In this document: one piece after another, positions 33,336 to 43,004 of the stretch
How the letters are laid out: the number at the start of each line of letters is the position of its first letter
Numbering within the stretch: position 1 is the stretch's first letter
Origin: AC-37 sp036386455
Lineage (GTDB): Bacteria; Actinomycetota; Thermoleophilia; Solirubrobacterales; Thermoleophilaceae
Direction of reading: 5' to 3'
DNA: 64,000 nucleotides
Assembly: GCA_036386455.1 (NCBI GenBank)
Contig: DASVVS010000042.1
Coordinates: 29,832 to 93,831 of the forward strand
Notes under the pieces: model-generated
What the model saw: the letters and a program-made list of their open reading frames with translations, nothing else
The model's database searches: none
Told to the model about the DNA's origin: nothing
Program-made: the position numbers and the translations under genes

Positions 33336-34373
33336 CTACCGGTTCGGGTTGAGCCGCACCTTGGCGGTCTTCGTCTTCTTCTGCACCGGCACGCTCTTCC
33401 AGCGCACGCGCCTGTCGATGCGCGGGTTGTCGCGCGCGTCGGAGGTGACGGTGGCGGTGACGCCCTTCGCCTTCTGGATCGTGGCCACGTTCTTCGCCGA
33501 GATCGGCACCTCGATCGTGTCCTTGTAGCCGGACCTGATCGAGAAGCGGGCGCTGCCGAGCGCGACCTCCTGGCCGTCGAGGACCGCGGTCAGGCGGAGC
33601 TTGCCGAAGCAGCCTCCGTAGTTCTCGCCGTGGCACTGGCCCTTGAGGCGCGCGCGGCGCTGCTTGACCTTGAGCGCCGGCTGCGGCGCGGCCTTGACGT
33701 CGAGCCCGCGGAACACGTGCTGGCGGTAGCCGCCGGGGCAGACGTCGCTCGCGTGCGGTCCGCTCGAGACGACGCTCTGCATCAGCAGCTCACGGTTCGC
33801 CACCTCGGTGAAGCTCGGGAGCGTGGCCCCGGTGTTCGTGCCGCCGTCCTTCTCGTACCAGCGGGTGAGCGAGCCTGGCACGTCGGAGAAGACCTGGAGC
33901 TGCGACCCGGCGACGCCGCCGCCGGGACTGAACTCGGAGCCGCCGATCGTGTTGAGCGCGACGATGTCCCCCTTGTTCACGCAGAGGTTCACGAGGCGCG
34001 GCTCCGCGTACGTCGTGACCACGTTCTGGTCGTCGCTGCGCGGCAGGTAGAAGTTGCCCGAGGTGAGCTGGACCCTGTTCCGGGTCGCGGACAGCGGGCG
34101 GAGCACCTGGAAGTGCACAAGCCGCGCGAGCCGGTCGTCCTTCGTGCTCGTGAGCACGCCACCCCTGACGCTGATCGCCGTGATCTGGCCCTCCGCCGGG
34201 GCGGTGACCGGCGCGCCGGAGGCGAGCGCGGCGTTCCAGAAGGCCGTGTCGGACCCGTGCGCGTCGACGCGGTTCGCCGGTGCCGAGAGGTCGCTGCCGA
34301 ACGGGGTGACCGCCGCCTGCGCGACACCGCATGCGGCGAGCATGGCGACGAGGGTCGTGAGGAGCAGGCGCAT
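33336..34373 (-). CDS. Secreted protein of unknown function
   Basis: A 345-residue exported protein. MRLLLTTLVAMLAACGVAQA is a signal peptide with a Cys at residue 15. The context (ACGVAQA) favours signal peptidase I over lipoprotein cleavage. The mature part has beta-rich stretches, several Cys (VCPGGYRQ, CHGENYGGCFGK) and a basic C-terminus (KKTKTAKVRLNPNR). The C-terminal ~80 residues look like an immunoglobulin-type domain common in this group of bacteria. The ATG at 34373 has AGGG upstream. It is first of three genes on this strand, 43 bp before the PSD-like start. Confidence 0.75.
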   Translation of the reverse strand: MRLLLTTLVAMLAACGVAQAAVTPFGSDLSAPANRVDAHGSDTAFWNAALASGAPVTAPAEGQITAISVRGGVLTSTKDDRLARLVHFQVLRPLSATRNRVQLTSGNFYLPRSDDQNVVTTYAEPRLVNLCVNKGDIVALNTIGGSEFSPGGGVAGSQLQVFSDVPGSLTRWYEKDGGTNTGATLPSFTEVANRELLMQSVVSSGPHASDVCPGGYRQHVFRGLDVKAAPQPALKVKQRRARLKGQCHGENYGGCFGKLRLTAVLDGQEVALGSARFSIRSGYKDTIEVPISAKNVATIQKAKGVTATVTSDARDNPRIDRRVRWKSVPVQKKTKTAKVRLNPNR

Positions 34374-34447
34374 CCATCGACCCTAGGGGCGGCCCCTCGG
34401 CCGGTCAAGCGTGCCGGCGTGCCATCGGTGGCATCCTCCCGGCCTTC

Positions 34448-35431
34448 ATGTTCGCTCAGCAGGAGGCGCTCGAGTCCGCGCTCGCACGCGAGCCGCGCGT
34501 GCTGCACGTGATCCGCGAGCGCGACGTCGGTCTCTTCTCGCTCATCCAGCAGGTGATGGCGAACGTGCCCTGGGCGCTGCACGAGGGGCGGGTCCCGGTG
34601 GTCGACTTCCGCGACCGGACCGCCTACTGGACCCCGCGCGGCCACCAGGGAGGCGACTCGGTCTGGGAGTACTACTTCGAGCCGGTCGTGGACGGGCTGC
34701 CGAGCTCCGCCGTGCCGCCCGCGGTCACGGAGAGGATCGAGGCGGAGTACCCGGACCAGAACGAGCTGGGCTTCTTCGCCGCCGACGACGCGTTCGTGTC
34801 GAACCACTTCGGCGACGACCCGCGGCTGCACGGGATCGCGCCGGCCGTCCCCTACGTGACCGCCGATCCCGACCGCCCGCTGCGCGAGTGGACGAGCGAG
34901 ATCATGCGGAGCTTCGTCCGCCCGCGGGCGTACGTGGAGGCCAAGGCCGGCGAGTTCTTCGACGCGCACATGCGCGGCAGCGACGTGATCGGAGTCCACG
35001 TGCGCGGCACCGACGCGGTCTCCGCGCAGGAGACGCGCGACTACCGCCAGGGCTCGCTGGACCTCGCGCGGTACGAGCGCGAGCTCGGGCGGCTGCTCGA
35101 GGACCGCCCCGAGGCGAGGATCCTCGTCGCGACCGACGCTCAGGCTTCGCTCGACCGCCTGGCCGAGACGTTCGGCGAGCGCGTGCTGGCCTACGACGCC
35201 GTGCGCCACACCGGCGGCGAGGCCGCCGGCAGCGGGCCGACCGGCTGCATCATGCCCGCGTACGTGACCGCCGACCGCGACACGGCGGCGCAGAACGGCG
35301 AGGACGCGGTGGTGGAGTGGCTGCTGCTCTCGCGCTGCTGCCACCTGGTCCACAACGGCGCGAGCCTGGCGATGACGGTCCTGCTGCGCGAGCCGGACAT
35401 GCCCCACACCAACACCCATGTTCGTACGTAG
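34448..35431 (+). CDS. Fucosyltransferase-like (GT23/NodZ-type) glycosyltransferase
   Basis: A 327-residue protein with the segment VIGVHVRGTDAV (HxRxTD-type motif of alpha-1,6-fucosyltransferases and NodZ) and the C-terminal donor-side VEWLLLSRCCHLVHNGASL, both in the places expected for the GT23/O-fucosyltransferase fold. No membrane segment. The last 14 bases overlap the following glycosyltransferase, so the two are co-translated. Donor is likely a GDP-sugar; whether the acceptor is a polysaccharide or a lipid is unknown. The NDP-sugar epimerase gene just downstream may supply a nucleotide sugar. Confidence 0.75.
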   Translation: MFAQQEALESALAREPRVLHVIRERDVGLFSLIQQVMANVPWALHEGRVPVVDFRDRTAYWTPRGHQGGDSVWEYYFEPVVDGLPSSAVPPAVTERIEAEYPDQNELGFFAADDAFVSNHFGDDPRLHGIAPAVPYVTADPDRPLREWTSEIMRSFVRPRAYVEAKAGEFFDAHMRGSDVIGVHVRGTDAVSAQETRDYRQGSLDLARYERELGRLLEDRPEARILVATDAQASLDRLAETFGERVLAYDAVRHTGGEAAGSGPTGCIMPAYVTADRDTAAQNGEDAVVEWLLLSRCCHLVHNGASLAMTVLLREPDMPHTNTHVRT

Positions 35432-36392
35432 CGCCGCGCGGTCGATGATCGCGCTCGCCCGGCGCGCGCACTGGGTGGCCACGCTGCGGCCGAGCGACGC
35501 GACCGTGCGCGACATCAAGGCGCAGAAGGCCGAGCGCGCGGCCGCCGGGTTCGCCTACGTGGAGCACCCGAAGGTCTCGATCGTGGTGCAGTCGTTCAAC
35601 CAGGTGCGCAACATCCCGATCCTCGAGCCGCGGCTCCGCGCCACGTGCGCGGAGGAGATCGTCATCTGCGAGGACGGCTCGCTCGACGGCTCGCACGAGG
35701 AATGGATGCGCCGCCTGGTCGGCCCGAACGACTTCCTGCTGCACTCCAACGACATCCACGAGATCCGCTCGTACGGGCGTGCGATCCCCTACTCGCGCGG
35801 GGAGATCGTCTGCCTCATGCAGGACGACGACCAGCCGCCGAAGGATGGGAGCTGGCTCGCGGAGGCGGTCGAGCTGTTCGACTCCTACCCGGAGCTGGCG
35901 GTCCTGGGCGGCTGGTGCGGCTTCGACGAGTGGTTCGCGATCGAGTACAACGCGCCGTGGCTCCCCCCGGGCGAGGGCGCCATCCCGTTCACGGACGGGA
36001 GCACCGGGCGCCCGCTGGTCTTCGTCGAGAACGTGAACATCGGCCCGTACCTGCTGCGCAGGAGCGTGTACGAGGAGCTCGGCGGGTTCGACCTGCGCTT
36101 CTCGCCCCCAGGGGAGCCGGGCATCACGTTCGAGGCCGAGTACTGCTACCGGGCGTGGCAGGCCGGCTACCAGGTGGCGCTCACCGACATCCCGGTCAAG
36201 CTCGAGACGGGCACCCAGGGCTACATCTTCCCGGGCGGGACCACGCTGTGGGACAACGAGGCCCGCGAGCGCAACGAACGCGCGAACAAGGAGCTCATCG
36301 AGGAGCTGTACCTGGACGACCTGCCGGCCATCCACGAGGCGATCCGCGACGCGAACGCGCAGCTGCTGCCCGCCCGGCCGGGCCGGGTCTAG
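35418..36392 (+). CDS. Family 2 glycosyltransferase
   Basis: A 324-residue GT-A-fold enzyme. KVSIVVQSFNQVRN begins the nucleotide-sugar domain, CEDGSLDGS binds the nucleotide, and MQDDDQP carries the Asp cluster for metal/donor. A long C-terminal part with AEYCYRAWQAGYQVAL probably binds the acceptor. It starts inside the end of the fucosyltransferase-like gene, so it is coupled to it. The TAG shares the CTAG palindrome with the convergent epimerase. A cell-surface glycan role is likely but the product is unknown. Confidence 0.88.
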   Translation: MFVRSAARSMIALARRAHWVATLRPSDATVRDIKAQKAERAAAGFAYVEHPKVSIVVQSFNQVRNIPILEPRLRATCAEEIVICEDGSLDGSHEEWMRRLVGPNDFLLHSNDIHEIRSYGRAIPYSRGEIVCLMQDDDQPPKDGSWLAEAVELFDSYPELAVLGGWCGFDEWFAIEYNAPWLPPGEGAIPFTDGSTGRPLVFVENVNIGPYLLRRSVYEELGGFDLRFSPPGEPGITFEAEYCYRAWQAGYQVALTDIPVKLETGTQGYIFPGGTTLWDNEARERNERANKELIEELYLDDLPAIHEAIRDANAQLLPARPGRV

Positions 36393-37432
36393 CGGGCCAT
36401 CAGCAGGCCCTCGAGCTCGCTCAGGCGCGCGGGCGGCGTGATCTCCACGTACCAGTCGATCGTCCGGGCCACGCCCTCGCGCAGCGGCGTCTCGGGCTCC
36501 CAGCCCGTCAGCTCGCGGATGCGCGTGTTGTCCGACGCTCGGCTGCGCACGCCGACCGGCTTGTCGAGCTCGAGGTTCAGGCGATCGGGGCGCCAGCCCA
36601 CGTGGTCGAAGATCACGTCGAGCAGCTCGAGGATCGTGTGGTGCTCCTCCGAGCCCACGTTGAGGACCTCGAAGCCGGACAGCCGGCCGGCGAGCGCCAT
36701 GCCGAGGACGGTGTCGCGGACGTAGGTGAAGTTCCGCGTCTGGCGGCCGTCACCCCACACCGGGTAGGGGTCGAGCCGGGCCGCCGCCTTGGCGATGAGC
36801 GCTATGACCGCGTGCGACTCGTTCTCGCGCTCGCCGTAGGCGGTGAAGATCCGCGCGGCCACGGCGTCGATCCCGTACTGCTTGTGGAAGGCGCGCAGCT
36901 GCAGCTCCCCCATCAGCTTGGCCCAGCCGTACTCGCCGTCCGGGAACGCCCGCCCCGGCTCGTCGAAGTTCGCGTCGGCCTCGCTCAGCAGGAGGCGGCG
37001 GGTGTCGTCGTCCTGCAGCACGGTCGGGTAGACGCACGCCGAGCTGGCCAGCACGAGGCGCGCGGCGCCGGCGGCGGCACACGCGCCGAACACGACGTGG
37101 TCGAGCAGCATGTTGCTCGTGCACTCGACCGGGTGCGTGTCGATGTAGCCGCGCCCGCCGTGCATGGCGGCGAGGTGGAAGACGGTCTCGGCGCCGCGGG
37201 CCGCGCGCTCCGCGAACGCCGGCTCGCGAAGGTCGCCCTCGAGCACCTCCACCTCATCCGCGACCGCGTCGAGGTGCCGTCGCGAGCCGCTGGAGAGGTC
37301 GTCGGCCACCACCACCCGCGCGCCCTGGGCGACGAGCAGCTCCACGAGGTGGCTGCCGATGAAGGACGCGCCGCCCGTCACGAGCACGCGCTCGCCGGCG
37401 TACGACCCGATGCGCTCCGAGACCGAGGGCAA
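36389..37432 (-). CDS. NAD-dependent sugar epimerase/dehydratase (extended SDR)
   Basis: A ~347-residue extended SDR acting on nucleotide sugars. VLVTGGASFIGSHLVELL is the NAD loop, ASSACVYPT carries the catalytic Ser and EYGWAKLMGE the Tyr-x3-Lys. GYIDTHPVECTSNM and RNFTYVRDTV are typical of GDP-mannose/UDP-sugar epimerases. The start is uncertain. TTG at 37432 avoids overlapping the divergent gene; the frame is open to 37522 but that would run 50 bases into its coding part. Beside two glycosyltransferases, it likely makes their donor. Confidence 0.82.
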   Translation of the reverse strand: MPSVSERIGSYAGERVLVTGGASFIGSHLVELLVAQGARVVVADDLSSGSRRHLDAVADEVEVLEGDLREPAFAERAARGAETVFHLAAMHGGRGYIDTHPVECTSNMLLDHVVFGACAAAGAARLVLASSACVYPTVLQDDDTRRLLLSEADANFDEPGRAFPDGEYGWAKLMGELQLRAFHKQYGIDAVAARIFTAYGERENESHAVIALIAKAAARLDPYPVWGDGRQTRNFTYVRDTVLGMALAGRLSGFEVLNVGSEEHHTILELLDVIFDHVGWRPDRLNLELDKPVGVRSRASDNTRIRELTGWEPETPLREGVARTIDWYVEITPPARLSELEGLLMAR

Positions 37433-37472
37433 GGCGGCATCTTCGCACGCAGCGGGTAGCGTGCGCGGGCGG

Positions 37473-39173
37473 ATGCGCGACGTCGTGAGGATCGGCTGCT
37501 GGGCGGGCTTCTGGGGCGACACGCGGCAGGCGCCCGAGCGGCTCGTGCGCGGCGCCGAGATCGACTACCTCGTCGCCGACCACCTGGCCGAGATCACCAT
37601 GGCGCTCCTCGCGCGTGCGCGCGCGCGTGACCCTGCGGCCGGCTACGTGGGCGACGCCGTCGAGGCGCTGGCGCCGCTGCTCGGCGAGATCCACGCGCGC
37701 TCGATCAGGGTCGTGACGAACGCGGGCGGGCTCGACCCGCGCGGGTGCGCCGCCGCGCTGCGCGAGGCCGCCGCGGCGGCCGGCGTGCCGCTGCGCGTGG
37801 CGTGCGTGACCGGCGACGACGTCCGCGCGCTCGCGTCCGCGGAGGACGGGGAGCCGCTGACGATGAACGCCTACCTGGGCGCACGCCCGATCGCCACGGC
37901 GCTCGGCATGGGCGCCGACGTGGTCGTGACCGGTCGCTGCGCGGACTCCGCGGTGGTGCTCGGCCCCCTGCTGCACGAGTTCGGCTGGAGCGAGCACGAC
38001 CACGACGCGCTGTCCGCGGGCTCGCTCGTCGGCCACATCGTCGAGTGCGGGCCGCAGTGCCTCGGCGGGCTGTTCACGGACTGGGCGGACGTGCCCGGCT
38101 GGGAGGACATGGGCCACCCGATCGCCGAGTGCCGGCGCGACGGCAGCGCCGTCATCACCAAGCCGGCCGGCAGCGGAGGGCTCGTCATCCCCGCGACCGT
38201 GGCCGAGCAGATCCTGTACGAGATCGGCGACCCCGCCGCGTACGTGCTGCCGGACGTGGTGTGCGACTGGCGCGACGTCCGCCTGGAGCAGGACGGACCG
38301 GATCGCGTGCGGGTGAGCGGCGCGCGCGGCAGCGCGCCCACGGCGACGTACAAGGCGACCGCCACGCGGCTCGACGGGTTCCGGCTCGTGACCAGCGCGC
38401 TGTTCGCGGGCGGCGACGCTGCGGGTCGCGCCCGGCGGGCGGGCGACGCGATCCTCGCGCGCGCGGCGCGGATCGCCGGCACGGACTTCGCCGGCGCCTC
38501 GGTGGAGGTGGTGGGCGCCCGCGAGGAGGCGGTGCTCAAGATCGCCGCCCGCCACGCCGACCGCGCCGCGCTCCAGGTCCTGGCCGAGGAGATCGCCCCT
38601 ATGGGACTGATCGCGCAGGGGATGACCGGGCTGTTCGGCGGGCGCCCGCGGCCCGCGCCCGTGGTGGCCCTCCGGCACGTCCTCGTGGACAAGGCGCGGG
38701 TGCCGGTGACGGTCGAGCTGGACGGCGAGAGCGTGGTCGTGCCCCCGCCTGCGGGCGGGGCGGCCGAGCCTCCGGAGACGGCGCTGCTGCCCGAGCGCGA
38801 GCCGCCGCCCGTCGATGACCCGGTGGCCGTGCCGCTGCGGCGGCTCGCGTACGCGCGGTCGGGCGACAAGGGCAACGACGCGAACGTCGGGGTCATCGCG
38901 CGCCGCCCCGAGCTCGCGCCGGTGATCCGCGAGCAGCTCACCGCCGCGCGCGTGGCCGCCGTCTTCGAGCGCTGGCTCGCGGGGCCGGTCCGCCGCTACG
39001 AGCTGCCCGGGCTCGACGCGATCAACATCGTGCTCACCGACGTGCTGGGCGGCTCGGGCGGCACCTCGTCGCTGCGCTACGACCCGCAGGGCAAGACCTA
39101 CGCCGCGATCCTGCTGGACCTGCCGGTCGAGGTCCCAGCGGCGTGGGAGCGCGGCGGGCTGCTCGCGCCCTGA
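37473..39173 (+). CDS. AtuA-family (DUF1446-like) protein
   Basis: A 566-residue cytoplasmic protein of the acyclic-terpene-utilisation AtuA/DUF1446 group. RIGCWAGFWGD at the start, DYLVADHLAEITMALLARAR, VVVTGRCADSAVVLGPLLHEFGW and HIVECGPQCLGG are typical. The last ~110 residues from LRRLAYARSGDKGNDANVG are the second conserved block of the family. Family members occur in acyclic-isoprenoid and some acid degradation clusters, but their exact reaction is not settled. The ATG at 37473 is the first in the divergent region. No terpene-degradation partners are visible here. Confidence 0.8.
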   Translation: MRDVVRIGCWAGFWGDTRQAPERLVRGAEIDYLVADHLAEITMALLARARARDPAAGYVGDAVEALAPLLGEIHARSIRVVTNAGGLDPRGCAAALREAAAAAGVPLRVACVTGDDVRALASAEDGEPLTMNAYLGARPIATALGMGADVVVTGRCADSAVVLGPLLHEFGWSEHDHDALSAGSLVGHIVECGPQCLGGLFTDWADVPGWEDMGHPIAECRRDGSAVITKPAGSGGLVIPATVAEQILYEIGDPAAYVLPDVVCDWRDVRLEQDGPDRVRVSGARGSAPTATYKATATRLDGFRLVTSALFAGGDAAGRARRAGDAILARAARIAGTDFAGASVEVVGAREEAVLKIAARHADRAALQVLAEEIAPMGLIAQGMTGLFGGRPRPAPVVALRHVLVDKARVPVTVELDGESVVVPPPAGGAAEPPETALLPEREPPPVDDPVAVPLRRLAYARSGDKGNDANVGVIARRPELAPVIREQLTAARVAAVFERWLAGPVRRYELPGLDAINIVLTDVLGGSGGTSSLRYDPQGKTYAAILLDLPVEVPAAWERGGLLAP

Positions 39174-39293
39174 CCCGCGGAGAACGCCCCCCACACGTCG
39201 GATGGCGAGGCTGCTTTGAGGTAATTCGCTTGACGCCGCTGGGGGAGGCGGAGAGAGTCGCTCGCGGACTTCGCAGGATCTGGGGGAGCAGTA

Positions 39294-41879
39294 GTGCGTA
39301 CCGTGCAGAGCCGCCTCGCGGTGGTGTTGGTCTCGCTCGCAGCGGTGGTGCTGGCAGTGCCGGGGACCGCCGTCGCATGGAAGCCGTACACGCACAACTA
39401 CACCGGCTTCGCGGCCTACCAGGACGCTGCCGACAACGGTTCGGTCACGATCGCGGGGCGCGATTACCGCGTCCCCGAGCAGGTGAGACGGGCGCTCATC
39501 GTCCCCCACGCTGCCGCTGCGTACTACAACGCCGGCGTGGTGGGGCCCGACGGCTTTCCCGACATGACGTTCGGGCAGTCCGTCATCCATCCACAGAGGA
39601 CAGGAGCGTGGCTCGACTACGTGCTCGACCGCGCGAACGCCGCGCAGAAAGACACCACCTATACGCCGGCCGAACGGCAGCAGATCCTCGCGTTCGCGTA
39701 CGGCTTCCTCACGCACGCGGCCGGCGACATGTGGGGCCATACCCTGGTGAACGACCTCTCCCGCGGCCTGTTCCCGAGCCCTCGGCAGATCCTGAACGGA
39801 TCACGGACGCTCATAGCAGTGCGCCACTACGTCGCGGAGAGCTACGTGGGGGCGGCCACTCCGGGGTGGGACTCCGGCGCTCCACGAGGCCCCGTGTGCA
39901 CCGGCCCGCCGCCTCCCGGAACGATCTGCGACGACATCAGCGACGAACACTCTCGCGGCGTCGAGTTCGAGGCGCCGACTCGCTTCATCTACGAGACGTT
40001 CATCGACCCGGTGAGAAGCGACACCCCGTGGCGCGCCTGTGGCGACCGGCAGGACGACGACAGCGACGGCTCCGCCGACGACGGGTGCCCGTCCGGGCCG
40101 TACACCGTCGGAAAGCCGGAGGTCCGGCGCGGCTTCGTGATCGACGGCTTCCTCGACCTGCAGGCGGATCTCCAGGTCGCCGCGAAGCGCTACCAGATGG
40201 ACGCGGCCGATGACAAGTGCCTGGTCCACTGCGGTCCCGCCGTAGAGAAGGAAGTCATCGTGAACACGGTGCGCGGACGGCGCTCCGCCAAGCTGAAGAC
40301 ACGACCCTGCGCCGACCAGAAACGCGGGTGCATCTACGACTTCGATGACCTCAAAAACAACTACATCTACCCCTACGTGTCGGCGTACTTCACGCTCTGG
40401 GCAGGGAACATCGCGAACGGACTCAAGCACTGGCCCGAGCTCAGCCTTGCGATAACGCGGGCGCTGTTCGACCCGCAGGAGTGGCGCGACGCGCAGAACG
40501 CCACGTGCGCAGGGCGCGGCGACGAGGACGCCGCGCTCGGGAAGGACAACCCGCTGCGTGCGGCCTGTGAGGACCAGATCACGTTCGTGGACACGCTCAA
40601 GTACTCCGCCGGGAACTTCGTCACGTGGTACCTGCTGCCGATGCTCGGATCACCCGATCCCGGCCTCCACCTCGCACCGGCGATCAATTGGATCAGGGAC
40701 TACCTCGACGACGTCGTCGGCCCGTCGGCGAACCCCCTGCGGTTCTCGACGAAGGAGTTCAGGAACAAGGTCTACTCGCTCCTGAAGAACACCGTGACGG
40801 CGACGCTCGGGGTCGACGTGGACCAGGTGCTCGGCTTCGTGACGCAGCCCAGCCGCTGGATGTGCGCCAGCGACGCGACCACGATGCGGTACACGACCGG
40901 CAAGCTTTCGCTGCTGCTGGGACAGGTCCGAGACCCGGACCTGCCCGAATCGAAGAAGCTCTCGGCCGCGGAGCTCTTCCAACCGAGTGACCACGCTCGG
41001 CTGGACGCGCTCATGGGCCTGCCTCCGGGCCATCACGTGGCGGAGCCAGGTCTCTCGGAGAGCTGCGGACGGCTGGAGCCGTCGGCCCGCTTCGACCCGA
41101 CCGGGTTCGCGCCGCTCGAGAACACCATCACGCAGGCGAAGCTCCTGCTCCTCGACGGTGACGGGCTGAACGAGGTGTTCGGCGACACGCTGTTCGCGAG
41201 CGAGATGACCACCGACCCCGACGCGGTCAAGACCTACCAGCCCGGCGACAACGTGATGATCCGGGCGTTGAACGACGACCGGCCGTGGCTCAGATCGATC
41301 GACGGCGACCACGCCTGGCGCGTCGACGGGCTTCCGCGCTTTTGCAAGGGGAAGGCCTGCGACCCCGAGAGCTCCGTGCCCCAGCCTCGTGCCAAGGACG
41401 AGAAGGACGCCGGCACCGGTCACTACCCACCCTGGGAGAGCTGCCTGTTGCGACCTGCGTTCCGCACGCTGTTCACGGACTGGGAGCTCGGCGAGACGCT
41501 CGGGGACGTCAACTTCCCTGCGTACGGCGATGCCGTGGGACGCGACAACCTCAGCGATCCCTATCCCCCGGTGATCTACCCGCTGGCGATCTCAGGAGGA
41601 ACCGAGGAGCTCGTCCACGGGGTGAGGTACGTGCCCCAGGGCGTGAAGTTCAAGCCGGATGCCGACGACGTCGTCCAGGCCGCCGATGAGGTCACCCTCT
41701 CCTACCGCGTGTACAAGGAGGGCGCGCAGCCGCCGAAGTTCAAGCGGATCCGTCGCGGCGGGTCCTTCTCGCTGCCGCTCTATGCGACCGCCGGCAGCGC
41801 TTGGAGGATCGACCTGCGCGCCCAGGATCGCTGCGGCGTCAGCTCGGAGACCGAGCGGTTCACGGTTGCCGAGGACTGA
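39294..41879 (+). CDS. Secreted zinc-dependent phospholipase C-like protein
   Basis: An 861-residue exported protein with a Sec signal peptide cleaved at VA-W29. This leaves Trp29 at the mature N-terminus, as in Bacillus zinc phospholipase C, where that Trp is a zinc ligand. Further candidates are H34 in KPYTH, D87/D90, and H141-x3-D145-x3-H149 in GFLTHAAGDMWGHT. The N-terminal ~330 residues match the zinc-PLC fold; the rest is unassigned, ending in a beta-sandwich-like domain. Family enzymes are ~250 residues, so most of this protein is extra. GTG at 39294 has a GGGGGAG upstream. No operon partner; the 120-bp spacer before it shows TTGACG at 39230. Confidence 0.78.
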   Translation: MRTVQSRLAVVLVSLAAVVLAVPGTAVAWKPYTHNYTGFAAYQDAADNGSVTIAGRDYRVPEQVRRALIVPHAAAAYYNAGVVGPDGFPDMTFGQSVIHPQRTGAWLDYVLDRANAAQKDTTYTPAERQQILAFAYGFLTHAAGDMWGHTLVNDLSRGLFPSPRQILNGSRTLIAVRHYVAESYVGAATPGWDSGAPRGPVCTGPPPPGTICDDISDEHSRGVEFEAPTRFIYETFIDPVRSDTPWRACGDRQDDDSDGSADDGCPSGPYTVGKPEVRRGFVIDGFLDLQADLQVAAKRYQMDAADDKCLVHCGPAVEKEVIVNTVRGRRSAKLKTRPCADQKRGCIYDFDDLKNNYIYPYVSAYFTLWAGNIANGLKHWPELSLAITRALFDPQEWRDAQNATCAGRGDEDAALGKDNPLRAACEDQITFVDTLKYSAGNFVTWYLLPMLGSPDPGLHLAPAINWIRDYLDDVVGPSANPLRFSTKEFRNKVYSLLKNTVTATLGVDVDQVLGFVTQPSRWMCASDATTMRYTTGKLSLLLGQVRDPDLPESKKLSAAELFQPSDHARLDALMGLPPGHHVAEPGLSESCGRLEPSARFDPTGFAPLENTITQAKLLLLDGDGLNEVFGDTLFASEMTTDPDAVKTYQPGDNVMIRALNDDRPWLRSIDGDHAWRVDGLPRFCKGKACDPESSVPQPRAKDEKDAGTGHYPPWESCLLRPAFRTLFTDWELGETLGDVNFPAYGDAVGRDNLSDPYPPVIYPLAISGGTEELVHGVRYVPQGVKFKPDADDVVQAADEVTLSYRVYKEGAQPPKFKRIRRGGSFSLPLYATAGSAWRIDLRAQDRCGVSSETERFTVAED

Positions 41880-41929
41880 CACCGGCCGCCGTCGCCCCCC
41901 GGGGGCTGGGGTCTCGTACGCTCCGCCCC

Positions 41930-42988
41930 GTGGCCGACGCGACGATCCTGGACGCCGGTGGGCGCGAGCTGCGGGTGACGAGCCCCGACCGCGTGATCTT
42001 CCCGGCGACCGAGCACTCGGCCGCGGTCACGAAGCTCGGCGTGGTGGAGTACTACCTCGCCGTCGGCGAGGGCATCATGCGCGCGCTCGCGCGGCGCCCG
42101 ACCACGCTCGAGCGCTGGCCCAAGGGCGTGCATCCGGGGATGGTCCTCTCCACGCGCGAGAAGGGCGGCGGCGACGCCTTCTTCCAGAAGCGCATCCCGA
42201 AGGGCGCCCCGGACTACGTGGAGACGGCGCGGATCCAGTTCCCGTCCGGCCGCCACGCCGACGAGATCTGTCCGACCGAGGTGGCGGTCGTCGGCTGGGC
42301 CGCCCAGATGGGCACGATCACCTTCCACCCCTGGCCCGTCCGCAGCGACGACGTGGACCACCCGGACGAGCTGCGCCTGGACCTCGATCCCCAGCCGGGC
42401 ACGGACTTCGACGACGCCGTGCGGGTCGCGGCCGAGGCTCGCACGCTCCTCGGCGAGCTCGGCTACGCGGCCTTCCCCAAGACCTCGGGGGGCCGCGGCG
42501 TGCACATCTACGTGCGCATCGAGCCGCGCTGGAGCTTCACGGAGGTCCGCCACGCCGCGATCGCGTTCGGGCGCGAGCTGGAGCGGCGGCTGCCCGGCGA
42601 GGTGACCACCAAGTGGTGGAAGGAGGAGCGCGGCGAGCGCATCTTCGTGGACTACAACCAGAACGCCCGCGACCGGACCATCGCCTCGGCCTACAGCGTG
42701 CGGCCCAAGCCGGGCGCGCCGGTCTCGGCTCCGGTCACCTGGGACGAGCTGGCCGAGGTGGCGCCCGAGGACTTCACGGTCGCGACGATGCCCGCGCGCT
42801 TCGCCGAGGTCGGCGACCGCCACGCCGCGATCGACGAGGCCGTCCACTCGCTCGAGCCGCTGCTGGAGATGTACGAGCGCGACGAGGCCGAGGGCGCCGG
42901 GGACATGCCCTATCCGCCCGACTACCCGAAGATGCCCGGCGAGCCGAAGCGCGTGCAGCCCTCGCGCGACCGCGACCGCAAGAGCTGA
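41930..42988 (+). CDS. LigD-type DNA polymerase (archaeo-eukaryotic primase fold), stand-alone
   Basis: A 352-residue polymerase domain as found in LigD, used in non-homologous end joining to fill and repair breaks. LRLDLDPQPGTDFDD carries the catalytic Asp-x-Asp, with KTSGGRGVHIYV and the ARDRTIASAYSVRP loop in the family order. There is no ligase or nuclease domain, so it is the free-standing PolD form. GTG at 41930 precedes ADATIL; the frame is open upstream without a start context. It is convergent with exonuclease III (16-bp gap). No ku gene is in the window. Confidence 0.9.
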   Translation: MADATILDAGGRELRVTSPDRVIFPATEHSAAVTKLGVVEYYLAVGEGIMRALARRPTTLERWPKGVHPGMVLSTREKGGGDAFFQKRIPKGAPDYVETARIQFPSGRHADEICPTEVAVVGWAAQMGTITFHPWPVRSDDVDHPDELRLDLDPQPGTDFDDAVRVAAEARTLLGELGYAAFPKTSGGRGVHIYVRIEPRWSFTEVRHAAIAFGRELERRLPGEVTTKWWKEERGERIFVDYNQNARDRTIASAYSVRPKPGAPVSAPVTWDELAEVAPEDFTVATMPARFAEVGDRHAAIDEAVHSLEPLLEMYERDEAEGAGDMPYPPDYPKMPGEPKRVQPSRDRDRKS

Positions 42989-43004
42989 GCGCGCCCGCCC
43001 GGCG

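Noticed and set aside
37433..37522. Longer N-terminus for the epimerase (start near 37522)
   Set aside because: It would overlap the divergent AtuA gene by 50 bases and adds no conserved sequence before the NAD loop.
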